From Nonomuraea solani (lineage in GTDB: Bacteria > Actinomycetota > Actinomycetes > Streptosporangiales > Streptosporangiaceae), in the NCBI RefSeq assembly GCF_900108335.1, contig NZ_FNVT01000006.1:434001-498000 (forward strand): 64,000 nt of DNA, in the 5' to 3' direction. The notes under the pieces were generated by a model that was not told where the DNA came from, did no database searches, and saw only the letters and a list, made by a program, of their open reading frames with translations. The position numbers and the translations under genes are program-made. Each line of letters begins with the position of its first letter. Within the stretch, counting starts at the first letter, position 1. Below, in pieces: positions 25,560-34,105 of the stretch.

Positions 25560-25745
25560 CGAACCTCAACGCGCAGAGCCAGGAGGACCTGGAGCTTCGT
25601 CGCAGAACGGCTCGGACAGCATGTCCGGCGCTGAAAACGGTGGCTATACCTGATGCACTTCGTGCCGGCCGACGCCGACAGCGATGCGACCAGGTTCGAA
25701 GATCTCGCAGCGTTGCGGGCGCGCCGGCCGGATTTCTGCCGCGGA

Positions 25746-27083
25746 TCAGCGGCCCGCTGCGGTTTCCCGTTGTTCATTGATCGACGACTCCACTGACTCC
25801 AGATGGATCTTCCGGCTGTCCGGCAGTCCCCACGCCGCGACGAACCCGATCGCCGCCGCCCCCATGATCACGAACGCCGGTGACAGCGGCAGGCCGGCCT
25901 GCGTGGTGAGCAGGTTGACGATGAGCGGCGGCAGGCCGGCAAAGGAGAAGGTGCCGATGGTCGACGCGATGCCGCCCGCCGTGGCGCGTACCTCGGTCGG
26001 ATAGAACTCCATCGCCGCGGCGTGGATCGCACCGAGGCACAGCGGGACGCTGATCAGGATGAGCATGCCCCCCAGCACGGCCGCGGCGAAACCGCCGCTG
26101 CGGGCGACCAGGAAGCCGGGCAGGACGAAGAGCATCGACGCCAGCCCGCCCAACATGAGCGGCACTCGCCGGCCGAACCGGTCGCCGAGCAGCCCGACCA
26201 GCGGGTTGAAGACCACGAGCATCGAGATGAGGATGAGCGGGACCATGCGGGCCTGGCCGGCCGACAGATCGCTCTCCTGGACGAGGTACGTCGGGTAATA
26301 GACGAACATGATGTAGAAGGTGCTCCCGAGCCCGCCGAGGCAGCTCACCCGCAGGATCATGCGCCGGCTCCGCCGGAGGGTCGTCCCGATCGAGGCGTAC
26401 TTGACCCGGGCGCGCGCGGCCTCGTACGCCGGCGGCTCCTCCAGCTTGAAGCGGAAGTAGAAGCCCACGAGTGCCAGCGGCGCGGCGATCAGGAATGCCA
26501 CTCGCCACCCCCAGGCGTCGAATGTGCTCGCGTCCACGAGCAGGCCGATGATCACACCCGTGGCGGCCGCCGCCAGGGTGCCCAGATTTCCCGCGGCGGC
26601 GATGAACGACGTCAGGAACCCGCGCCGCTTCCGGGAGGCGTACTCACCGAGGAACACCGGGGCGACCGTCGTCTCGCCGCCCGCGGCGAATCCCTGCAGG
26701 AGCCTGCAGAGGACGAGCAGGATCGGGGAAAGCAGCGCCGCCGTCTCGTAGGTGGGAATGAGGCCGATGCCGGCGGTCGACACTCCGACGAGGAGGATCG
26801 ACGTCATTATCGCGTTACGCCGGCCTACCCGATCGGCCATCACCCCGAAGAACAGACCGCCCGCCGACCTCGACAGGAAGGAGACGCCGAAGACGGCAAG
26901 GGTGGCGATCAGTGCGGCCTCCGCGTTGCCGGCGGGGAAGAAGGCCGTCGATATGGGGGCCACGAAAAGCCCGTAGAGGGCCAGGTCATAAACCTCGATG
27001 AAATGGCCGAGCGCCACTGCCCCTACCGTTCTAAGACGCGAGGGCTTCGTCCTGGTATCCCGCTCGCCGGTTGGTGTCGGCAT
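25746..27083 (-). CDS. MFS transporter, metabolite:H+ symporter (MHS) type
   Basis: 445 residues with about 12 hydrophobic helices. The ATG at 27083 is chosen for AGGAG seven bases upstream; longer in-frame readings are unconserved. Signature loops are FGVMADRVGRRNAIM between helices 2 and 3, CRLLQGFAAGGETTVAP in helix 4, and LGDRFGRRVPLM between helices 8 and 9. The pattern resembles ShiA/ProP-type importers of organic acids or amino acids. Substrate unknown. It is monocistronic and divergent from the DUF642-like gene. Confidence 0.88.
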   Translation of the reverse strand: MPTPTGERDTRTKPSRLRTVGAVALGHFIEVYDLALYGLFVAPISTAFFPAGNAEAALIATLAVFGVSFLSRSAGGLFFGVMADRVGRRNAIMTSILLVGVSTAGIGLIPTYETAALLSPILLVLCRLLQGFAAGGETTVAPVFLGEYASRKRRGFLTSFIAAAGNLGTLAAAATGVIIGLLVDASTFDAWGWRVAFLIAAPLALVGFYFRFKLEEPPAYEAARARVKYASIGTTLRRSRRMILRVSCLGGLGSTFYIMFVYYPTYLVQESDLSAGQARMVPLILISMLVVFNPLVGLLGDRFGRRVPLMLGGLASMLFVLPGFLVARSGGFAAAVLGGMLILISVPLCLGAIHAAAMEFYPTEVRATAGGIASTIGTFSFAGLPPLIVNLLTTQAGLPLSPAFVIMGAAAIGFVAAWGLPDSRKIHLESVESSINEQRETAAGR

Positions 27084-27579
27084 GCCGCTTCTCCTGGTCA
27101 TCCAGTGGGCAGAGTTTGGTCCCCCGAGGCGGTGCGCGTGCGGGTGCCCCGGCCGCGGGCACGTTGGGCGGGTCAACAGCAGGTAAATCCATTTCTTCGT
27201 ACTACGGAACCGCCTGCCGTGCACCAACGGGAGAAACCTGAGCCCTCGCCGCGTCGACCCGGGCCGAGTGAACCGCTCTCGTCCCGATCGTGTCGCGCAG
27301 CAGGACGGCGGATCATTGCGCCGAACGCGCCCGGCTCGGACTCATTACCCGACTGCTTGTCTCACGGCCTTGTATGGATCAGTTTTGGGTGAGATAAGGA
27401 ATGAGCGCCTGAGGTTTCCGCGACCGGCGCGTTGCTCACATCGGGAGCATTCTCCGCATGTACGAGCGGTCGCGCGGCATGGAGTACCTGCCTCAAGAGC
27501 GCGACCACCGCGGTGGGTCCCATCCTGCGTCATCCCCACGCGGCCAGCGCGCGGGGAATCCAGAAGCGGAGGATGCACC
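27084..27579. other. Intergenic region between divergent MFS and DUF642-like genes
   Basis: About 500 bases with only low-complexity shadow frames and a lower-GC patch at 27340-27420. It must hold two promoters. No repeat, RNA gene or motif was recognised. Confidence 0.45.
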
Positions 27580-28188
27580 ATGCCAGAACACCAGGATCTC
27601 TCCAACAGCCCGCAGGCACAGCCGGACGCGATCCACACGGGACTAGGCAGAGAACTGCACGTGAACAACCCCCGGTTCCTCAACCCGTACCTGAACCTGG
27701 CCCCCTACACCAGCCCCATGTCCACCGACACCGGCATCGTCCACGTCGACGGATGGGCCATCAGATTCGGTAACGTCGAGATCATCTCCGCCAACTACGC
27801 CAAGACCCGCAACCTCTCGCAGGCCCTCAATCTCAACGGCACCGTGCAGGGCGGCATCGAGCAGGAACTGCTGACCACCCCCGGCAAGCGCGTCACCGTG
27901 AAAATGCGCGCCGGGCACAACCAGTACACCCCCAACCAGGACACGAAGATGCACGTCCAGGTCAACGGCGACGCGAACACCCGTGTGACCTATCAGCTCG
28001 GCATCCTGACCAAACTCGTTGATCAGCCGACCCAGTCCAATTACTGGCACGAGGTGAGCTACACCTTCCGCGCCAAGGGGCACGACATTCTGCAGATCGA
28101 CGGGGACGAGAACGGCGGCGTGGGCGGGCCCTTCATCACCGAGGTCCGCGCGTACGAGGCTGACTGGGATCAGGGAGCCGGCTCCTAA
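27580..28188 (+). CDS. DUF642/choice-of-anchor-like beta-sandwich protein, apparently not secreted
   Basis: 202 residues from the ATG at 27580, which has GGAGG seven bases upstream. The central pattern (ALNLNGTVQGGIEQELLTTP then GKRVTVKMRAGHN, later YWHEVSYTFRAKGHDILQID and a closing FITEVRAYEAD) matches DUF642 and choice-of-anchor C galactose-binding-like folds. Those are usually extracellular carbohydrate binders, but no signal peptide is visible here. Family assignment is by eye. The single gene could be a lectin-like or stress protein. Confidence 0.55.
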   Translation: MPEHQDLSNSPQAQPDAIHTGLGRELHVNNPRFLNPYLNLAPYTSPMSTDTGIVHVDGWAIRFGNVEIISANYAKTRNLSQALNLNGTVQGGIEQELLTTPGKRVTVKMRAGHNQYTPNQDTKMHVQVNGDANTRVTYQLGILTKLVDQPTQSNYWHEVSYTFRAKGHDILQIDGDENGGVGGPFITEVRAYEADWDQGAGS

Positions 28189-28426
28189 CCGGACAGATCC
28201 CCGGCGGGGGACACGGCGGGAGCGATGCTCCAGAACGGGCCGAAGTTCCCGGCCTTGGAAGGCGGCCCGGCCGTGTCCCCGCCACCCACGGTCACCATGT
28301 CCTGGGAGCCGACAACGACGAGGTCGAAGCCAGCCGAGGCAGGCGACGCGGACGCGCGGATCGGCGAGCAGGTCACGGCCGGGCCGGGTGGTGCGGCCGA
28401 TGGCCGACATCTGTTGGTTCGGGGCT

Positions 28427-29311
28427 TCACCGATTTTCCGTCTGCTCCTGGAGCAGGGCAACGAAGGCGGCCAGCGCGGGGTGGTCTGCGGCGTACTCCT
28501 TGACCACGACGTAGATCTCACGCCGCGGGACCGGGCGGATGACCGGGCGGCAGGCCAGGTCGTCGGTCGGGACGGCGCCCAGGGCCAGCCGGGGAAGAAC
28601 GGTCACGCCGAGCCCGGCGGCGACAAAGGCCACCGCCGTGGAGTAGTCGTGGGCCTCCACGGCGAAGTGCGGGCTGAACCCGGCGGCCCCGCAGGCGTCC
28701 AGAACGATCTCCCGGCAGTGCGTGCTGGGCCATTCGTTGTCGATCCATGGTTCACCGCTCAACTGGGCCAACTCGATCTCCGTCTGCGCGGCCAGCCGAT
28801 GGCCGGGTGGCAGCACCACCGCGTAGGGGTCGTCGAGCAGGTGGACCGCGCGGAATCCGGCAGGCACCGCGGCGGTGCCGGGCAGTACCACGATCTCGGC
28901 GTCGGCGCCCTCGTTGCCCAGGCCCTTGCCGAGCCGCAGTTCCACGTGTACGCCGGGGAAGCGCCGCCCGAACTCGGCCATGATCGGCGGGATGAGCACC
29001 GCGCCGGCCGTGGCGAAATAGCGGACCACCAGCCGCTGGGCCTTGCCCGCGCGCAGATCGGCCAGGGCGGTCTCGGCCTCGGCGATCTGGCTCTGGATCC
29101 GTCCGGCGTGGGTGGCGAGCAGCCGTCCCGCCTCGGTCGGCTGGATGCCACGGCCGACCCGCTCCATCAGCACTGTTCCGGTCTCACGCTGCAGGGCGGC
29201 CACGTGCTGGCTGATCGCCGAGGGGGTGTAGCCCAGGTGTGTGGCGGCGGCTTGGATCGAGCCGGTCTCCACCACGGAGCGGAGCACCATCAGCCGGTGA
29301 ACGTCGAGCAT
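28427..29311 (-). CDS. LysR-family transcriptional regulator
   Basis: 294 residues from the ATG at 29311, the usual LysR length; a longer in-frame reading to 29980 covers the next gene antisense and is rejected. The N-terminal HTH reads MLDVHRLMVLRSVVETGSIQ then AAATHLGYTPSAISQHV. The substrate-binding domain follows (about 90-290). It is divergent from the Gfo/Idh gene across 57 bases, the classic arrangement for LysR control of a neighbouring catabolic gene. Confidence 0.92.
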   Translation of the reverse strand: MLDVHRLMVLRSVVETGSIQAAATHLGYTPSAISQHVAALQRETGTVLMERVGRGIQPTEAGRLLATHAGRIQSQIAEAETALADLRAGKAQRLVVRYFATAGAVLIPPIMAEFGRRFPGVHVELRLGKGLGNEGADAEIVVLPGTAAVPAGFRAVHLLDDPYAVVLPPGHRLAAQTEIELAQLSGEPWIDNEWPSTHCREIVLDACGAAGFSPHFAVEAHDYSTAVAFVAAGLGVTVLPRLALGAVPTDDLACRPVIRPVPRREIYVVVKEYAADHPALAAFVALLQEQTENR

Positions 29312-29368
29312 GCCGCCAATAGTACAGTTTGCCTTCATCGTTCTTAAGAAATCATCGCTTGTGCTGAT

Positions 29369-30334
29369 GTGTTCGTCCGCGGCAGCCTGGTGTGCGTGAA
29401 TCAGCACGTTATCCGTCTGGGCGTCGTCGGCCTGGGTGCCATGGGGTCGGAAATGCTCAGCATCGCGGTGGATCATCCAGAGTTCGACGTGGTGCTGGCG
29501 GCCGACCCGGCCCGCCCCGCGCCCGGCAGCGTCCCGTACACGCCGGACGCCTGGCGCGTCATCGACCATCCCGGGATCGAGGCGGTCTACATCGCCTCGC
29601 CGCCCTCCACTCATGCGGCCTACGCCGTCCAGGCGATGCGGGCGGGCAAGGCCGTCTTCTGTGAGAAGCCGCTCGCCGTCGACCTGGACGACGGCGCCGA
29701 GATGGTCGCGGTCGCGGCGGACGTCGATGCGGTGAACGCGCTCAACTTCGTGCTGTCCGACCGCGCCGCCGCGATCGAGGTCGGCCGGGCGCTGCGCGCC
29801 GGGGAAGCCGGGACGGTGCTGGGCGTGGACGTGCAGTTGCTGTTCCCACAGTGGCCGCGCCTCTTCCAGCGCGAGGCCGGCTGGGTCGCCGGGCGGCAGC
29901 AGGGCGGCTTCCTGCGCGAGGTCGCCTCGCACTTCCTGTTCTTGAGCGATCGGCTGCTCGGCCCGCTGACCCCGTCGCACACCCAGGTCACGTACGGAGC
30001 TGCCGCCGAAACCGGGGCGAGCGGGCTGCTGGCCACGGCCGGTGGGGTGCCGGTGCGGGTGTCCGGGCAGGTGGCCGCCGGACCGGAGAGCTACGAGTGG
30101 ACGCTGTACGGCTCTCAGGCCTCCTACCGGATCACCGAGTGGGGTCGGCTCTTCAAGGGCGGCGAATCAGGCTGGCGGGAGGTCACGCTGGACGGAACGC
30201 GGGGTGATGAGCAGACCCGGCTCACCGAGTTCGCCTCGGCGGTCCGCGGGAAGCCGACCACGCTGGCCGACTTCGCCGCCGGGCTGCGCGTACAGCGAGT
30301 GATCGAGAGCTTCCACAGCCGGGCGGCCAACTGA
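29369..30334 (+). CDS. Gfo/Idh/MocA-family NAD(P)-dependent oxidoreductase
   Basis: Up to 321 residues. The Rossmann fold begins IRLGVVGLGAMGSEM, followed by YIASPPSTHAAYAVQAM and the family signature VFCEKPLAVDLDD. The C-terminal half is the alpha/beta dimer domain. These enzymes oxidise or reduce sugars, inositols or related cyclic substrates. Start uncertain: GTG at 29369 or, closer to the conserved domain, GTG at 29396; no strong ribosome site is visible. It is the likely target of the divergent LysR. Confidence 0.88.
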   Translation: MFVRGSLVCVNQHVIRLGVVGLGAMGSEMLSIAVDHPEFDVVLAADPARPAPGSVPYTPDAWRVIDHPGIEAVYIASPPSTHAAYAVQAMRAGKAVFCEKPLAVDLDDGAEMVAVAADVDAVNALNFVLSDRAAAIEVGRALRAGEAGTVLGVDVQLLFPQWPRLFQREAGWVAGRQQGGFLREVASHFLFLSDRLLGPLTPSHTQVTYGAAAETGASGLLATAGGVPVRVSGQVAAGPESYEWTLYGSQASYRITEWGRLFKGGESGWREVTLDGTRGDEQTRLTEFASAVRGKPTTLADFAAGLRVQRVIESFHSRAAN

Positions 30335-30410
30335 CCGAAGCAGCGGAAAAGCTCTTCAGGTGGGCGGAGGAGCGGACCGGGATCCCGTGGGTGCCAAGAA
30401 CTCGGCCGCC

Positions 30411-30530
30411 TTATGCGACCTGCGCGTATTCGTGGATCAGCCCGCCGAGGCGGTCACGTCGGATGACCTTGACATCGTCCTCGACCGGGTCGGGAAGGGC
30501 TCGCAGCGGAGCGGCCGCGAATTCAGGCGG
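30411..30530 (-). pseudogene. C-terminal remnant of an integrase-core (rve) transposase
   Basis: The minus strand reads LRALPDPVEDDVKVIRRDRL then GGLIHEYAQVA and stop. This tail recurs at other rve remnants in the window (GGILKEYRHAA, GLINEYHRAA, GMIGEYQHAA). Only the last ~35 residues survive. Confidence 0.6.
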
Positions 30531-30618
30531 CCGACGTAGCCGCCAGGATCGCCATCGAGAACACGCGGAACGCACCGCCCTGTTCCAGCATGCGGAACAG
30601 GCGGTATCCCAACACCAT
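30523..30618 (-). CDS. Micro-ORF, 31 residues, with a strong ribosome binding site
   Basis: ATG at 30618-30616, TGA at 30525-30523. AAGGAG lies six bases upstream of the ATG, better than most starts in the window. The peptide begins MVLGYRLFRMLEQGG and ends in a small hydrophobic stretch (SMAILAATSAA). Its FRMLE portion is encoded by a GTTCC-N7-GGAAC palindrome also present twice in the small ORF at 39917. No function is known; peptide signal, RiPP precursor or toxin-like peptide are all possible. Confidence 0.4.
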   Translation of the reverse strand: MVLGYRLFRMLEQGGAFRVFSMAILAATSAA

Positions 30619-30852
30619 GAAATCTCCTTAGCATGGGCGGCCCACGAAAATCGACGTCCGCCCTCAGCCGAAAACTGCGAGGCGCTCAGAAGATCGAGAA
30701 CTGGACATGACGCCGCTGTATGGAGGCTCGCCGCGATATGAGCCTCTCCCTCCTGGCCTATTCATAGCAGCACCACGCGACACTCCTGCCGATGAATTGG
30801 GTGCTTATCCCGGCGTGGGATCGCAACAGATGCCAACAGAGGAGAGTCGCTG
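30619..30852. other. Intergenic between the micro-ORF and the 555-residue gene
   Basis: Lower GC than the surroundings, no recognised gene. It should contain the promoter of the 30853 gene, whose AGAGGAGA ribosome site ends the region. Confidence 0.4.
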
Positions 30853-32520
30853 GTGAGAGAAAACAGAGCCGGCAACGAGTTCGCGAGCATCGTCAAGTCG
30901 AACGTACGGAAATGCACACGCGAATACCGTGAGTGTGAAGAGACGGCCGCTGCGCGCCTGAACGGAGCCGATGGCGGAAACCCCAACGTCGGCGCCGCAG
31001 TGTTCCCCGTACCCGGGACTCTCGCCCATGCACCAGGAGAGCTGCCCCAGCCGGATCAACGCGGGGCAGCGCGCCTACGCGAACTCGACAGATCCCTCGC
31101 TGCCATCCGTGAGGCGTTTCCCGAAGTGGAAACCGATATGAGAATGTGCAGGCAGGCCGCCGAGATACTGGAAGGCGCCTGGCGGGAGCGGACACAGCCC
31201 GTACGCCCTCTTCCCCGGTCGGATGAGGCCCCATGCACCTGCGCGTTTTGCGCTCTCCTGCCCACCCCGCCCCCACGCCGTCCGGCCGATTACAGCTGGC
31301 GCAGAAGCGACGGCCCGCCCTTGGCAGTCAAGATCTGGCCTCATCGGCGGGAAACCGACTCTGTTCTGACCGGCGGCTGGGCATGGACCAGGAGCGTGCA
31401 GGACAGTGATCGGGACCGTGGTCTCAGGTTCCGCTATGAGGACGACATCCTCGTCTTGCACGAATACAAACGCGTCGAGACCGCAATCGATATCGACAGG
31501 ACCAGAGAAGCCATCGAAGAAGCCCTTACCGAAAATTACAGCATCAACGGCGCTCGCGCCCTGGTCGTCGGCCTGTTCGCCGCATACAAACGATCCTTGG
31601 ACGAGTACTGGATCAAACTGCACGCTGAAGGCCGCGTCACCCTCCAGCAATCCACGCCGTTCGATATCGCCACCTATTCACTCCTCCAGACCATGGACAG
31701 CCTGTTCTGGCACGTTCCGCCAAATGACGAGCTCTGGCAAGAAGAAACCCTCGCCACATTGGTCCTCTGCAGAGTCGTGGACGATATGATCGACGTCAGG
31801 GTCGACTCTCTCACCGGTGAGATCGACAATTTCTGGCTGAGCCGCATACCCTCCCATGAGAAGACCATGCTCGCGGCGTGCGTCATTGCCCTGATGAAAT
31901 ACGCGTGCATGCCCGAATCCCGCAGCGTGCTGTGGAACGCCCGACTCGTGAGCACCACAGTCGTCTGGATGGGTCTGAACGGCCGGCACCCCCTCTGGTT
32001 CGACGGCATCACCAGCGGCAGCCCGGCACCGGCAGACGACTGCGCACTGTGTCACCTGCGGCCCAACCCCTGCATCGGCCTCCTGACCGACGGCGTCAGC
32101 CTGCGCACGGCTCCTCAACGTCTCGCCGAAAACCTGGGGAAAAGCGCAGCCCGGCTTTCCGAACGCTGTCGGGTCCATTGCCCGCAGGCATGGCAGCTCT
32201 TCCATCGCGAACTGTCCTCCTTCGAAGCCCTGCACGGCACATGGAAGGGCGACGTCGAGGCCATGTGGGAAATTCTGCGACGCACCTACATCGCAGCCGT
32301 CGAAGCCTGGCTCGCCGGCGGCGCCGGTGCGAGGGAGATCCAACTCGACTCCGCTGCCGTCGGCGCAGAAATGTTCCACACGCTGAATCAAGGCACTCCT
32401 ACCTGGCAGGACAACACGGCGCTGCTGTCCTACCTGTTCGGCTGCGCACACCCGCACTTCCTGTGGAACGGCCTGGGCTACGCACCAGGCAACCTCACCG
32501 GCGACTGGCTGGACGGCTGA
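30853..32520 (+). CDS. Unrecognised 555-residue protein with DDMID and clustered Cys motifs
   Basis: GTG start with GAGGAGA upstream. Residues 1-100 are polar and helical. Then come CTCAFC (about 126-131), a beta-rich stretch (FRYEDDILVLHEYKR), a mainly helical half with LCRVVDDMIDVRV (Asp310, Asp311, Asp314), CALCHLRPNPC and CRVHCPQAW. DDMID resembles the aspartate-rich motif of class I terpene synthases, but no NSE/DTE second motif is evident and the position is late. The Cys groups could bind zinc. Codon use has more A/T than neighbours, suggesting transfer. The coding call is good; function unknown. Confidence 0.7.
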   Translation: MRENRAGNEFASIVKSNVRKCTREYRECEETAAARLNGADGGNPNVGAAVFPVPGTLAHAPGELPQPDQRGAARLRELDRSLAAIREAFPEVETDMRMCRQAAEILEGAWRERTQPVRPLPRSDEAPCTCAFCALLPTPPPRRPADYSWRRSDGPPLAVKIWPHRRETDSVLTGGWAWTRSVQDSDRDRGLRFRYEDDILVLHEYKRVETAIDIDRTREAIEEALTENYSINGARALVVGLFAAYKRSLDEYWIKLHAEGRVTLQQSTPFDIATYSLLQTMDSLFWHVPPNDELWQEETLATLVLCRVVDDMIDVRVDSLTGEIDNFWLSRIPSHEKTMLAACVIALMKYACMPESRSVLWNARLVSTTVVWMGLNGRHPLWFDGITSGSPAPADDCALCHLRPNPCIGLLTDGVSLRTAPQRLAENLGKSAARLSERCRVHCPQAWQLFHRELSSFEALHGTWKGDVEAMWEILRRTYIAAVEAWLAGGAGAREIQLDSAAVGAEMFHTLNQGTPTWQDNTALLSYLFGCAHPHFLWNGLGYAPGNLTGDWLDG

Positions 32521-32689
32521 ACCCCAGCCAACCGGTGACAGCGTACAGACCTGACAGTTGAGCAATGGGACGGCGGGCCGAGGCGTGTCAGAGATGAACT
32601 CTGACGCGGAAGGGATCCCGCGGCAGATGTGCGCAGCACAGCTGTACTCCGGCCAGGTCTTTGTCGTAATCACGCGACTTCGCCTCCGT

Positions 32690-32905
32690 CGGATCGTGAC
32701 GCCGGGCACCCTGCTGGCCGGGCACCGCCGCCTGGTCAGCCAACACTGGACCCACCCGAACGCGGCCGGGCGTCCACCGATCCCGGATGACCTGCGTGAG
32801 TTGGTGATCCGGCCGGCCAGAGAGAACCCACGATGGGGGCACCGGCGGATCCACCGCCGAATTACCGTCACAGGACTGATCAACGAGTACCACAGAGCAG
32901 CCTGA
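32690..32905 (+). pseudogene. Internally deleted rve transposase remnant
   Basis: The frame reads VTPGTLLAGHRRLVSQHWTH, then LRELVIRPARENPRWGHRRI, and jumps directly to ITVTGLINEYHRAA and stop. The DDE catalytic core is missing, so an internal deletion joined the N- and C-terminal parts. A short perfect repeat GTCAGAG-ATGAA-CTCTGAC lies upstream near 32590. Confidence 0.65.
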
Positions 32906-33250
32906 TCACCCGGCGAACGCCCAGCTCAGCAGCAGTGTCCGCGTTTTGGCACCGCACAGGCCGCGCACCTCCAGAGAAGGAGACTCGAATATGAATGCAA
33001 CATAGATGGCACCACGCCGCCGGGCAGCCGGTTCACGGACGATATGCACGAAAGGCCGATGGAAGTCTTGGGGCGCCTCTTGCTCCGTTCCATTCTTCCC
33101 CTGGGTGGCGCGCTTCCCGGCGCGGCCGGCTCGGGCTCGAAACGCGTACCGGTCGGGTGCGGCGAGTGGTGCCAGACATTCGGGACGGCGGCACCGGCCA
33201 GGAGCGCCGCCGCCCAGCGCGGCGGTCAGGCAGAGCCGCGGCGTCCAGGC
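32906..33250. other. Intergenic, no gene recognised
   Basis: A good AAGGAG ribosome site at ~32980 leads into an ATG that stops after four codons, which looks like the start of a deleted gene. The rest shows only shadow frames. Confidence 0.4.
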
Positions 33251-34105
33251 CTATTGGGCACGGCAGGTCCTGAGGTAGCTGAGGAACGATGCCTGCAGCC
33301 CAGTCACGTGCGTTTCGTGCATGAGTGCGCTGGTGACGGATCCGCTGCGTGAGGTGAGGCGGTGAAGGAACGTGGCCGCGTTCTTCGCGAGATTCTGGTA
33401 GACCGCCATGTCTCCGAGGATCTCTCGGTCGTTGAAGGTCACGTGAAGCTTGGTGGCAGGCAGGGTGTCACCCATCGCTTGAAGACGAGCGAAGACCTGG
33501 CTGTCCGCATTGACAATGCCAGGGCTGCCCGCGCCGATGCTTTCGAAGAAGGTGCCATTGGTGAGCCAGGCGTAGAGACTGAAGAGTCCGCCGTAGGAAT
33601 AGCCGAAGAGGCCGTGACCGCTCTGGGCTGTGCCGTAGTCGCGTTCGATCCGTGGGTGCAGGTCGTCGGTAAGGAAGTTCAAAAACATATCCCCGCGGCT
33701 GTCGCTCAATTCAGCGAGGTAGGCGTCGGCTTGCTCGCGAGTCGTCATGCCCGCTTCGACCCCCATCTCCACCGCATCGATGTACTCCTTCGCGATGGGT
33801 TCGCCGGGGGGCACGAGGTCGCGGTTGCGCAACCGCTCCCAGTGCTCTGCTTCCTCGCCCGCGTAACCCACGCTGACTTGGATGTAGGGCTGAATCGACT
33901 GCATGGGGTCCAGTTGCGTGACGATGAGTGGGGCGGTCATGCCCACGGCCCAGTTGCCGTCGAGCACGTACACAACAGGCGCTTGCGCCGCGGCAGGGTC
34001 GTAGCGCGGTGGCGTGGTGACCCAGACGCCGTAGTCGTGCCCACCGCTGGAGCGCATCTCGAAATAGTCGGTGTGGGCGAGGCAGCCCTGCCACATGGTG
34101 CTCAT
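33251..34105 (-). CDS. Alpha/beta-hydrolase esterase (putative esterase / IroE-like fold)
   Basis: 284 residues from the ATG at 34105, overlapping the stop of the upstream amidohydrolase by 4 bases (ATGA). The nucleophile elbow is FGYSYGG (G-x-S-x-G-G), after PVVYVLDGNWA near residue 50. A late His (MHETHVTG) can complete the triad. The family includes Fes/IroE-type and feruloyl esterases. No signal peptide. Co-transcription with an amidohydrolase suggests sequential hydrolysis of an ester/amide substrate. Confidence 0.85.
   Translation of the reverse strand: MSTMWQGCLAHTDYFEMRSSGGHDYGVWVTTPPRYDPAAAQAPVVYVLDGNWAVGMTAPLIVTQLDPMQSIQPYIQVSVGYAGEEAEHWERLRNRDLVPPGEPIAKEYIDAVEMGVEAGMTTREQADAYLAELSDSRGDMFLNFLTDDLHPRIERDYGTAQSGHGLFGYSYGGLFSLYAWLTNGTFFESIGAGSPGIVNADSQVFARLQAMGDTLPATKLHVTFNDREILGDMAVYQNLAKNAATFLHRLTSRSGSVTSALMHETHVTGLQASFLSYLRTCRAQ

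Noticed and set aside
28185..28430. 81-codon minus-strand frame between the DUF642-like and LysR genes
   Set aside because: No ribosome site or recognised motif. The region also carries long imperfect complementary arms (near 28205 and 28268) that are better explained as a transcription end between convergent genes.
29312..29980. Upstream extension of the LysR frame
   Set aside because: It runs antisense through the Gfo/Idh gene. The LysR HTH begins at 29311 and gives the standard length.
30853..32520. Calling the 555-residue protein a terpene synthase from DDMID
   Set aside because: The motif lies too far into the protein and no second metal-binding motif is seen. Kept as unknown.
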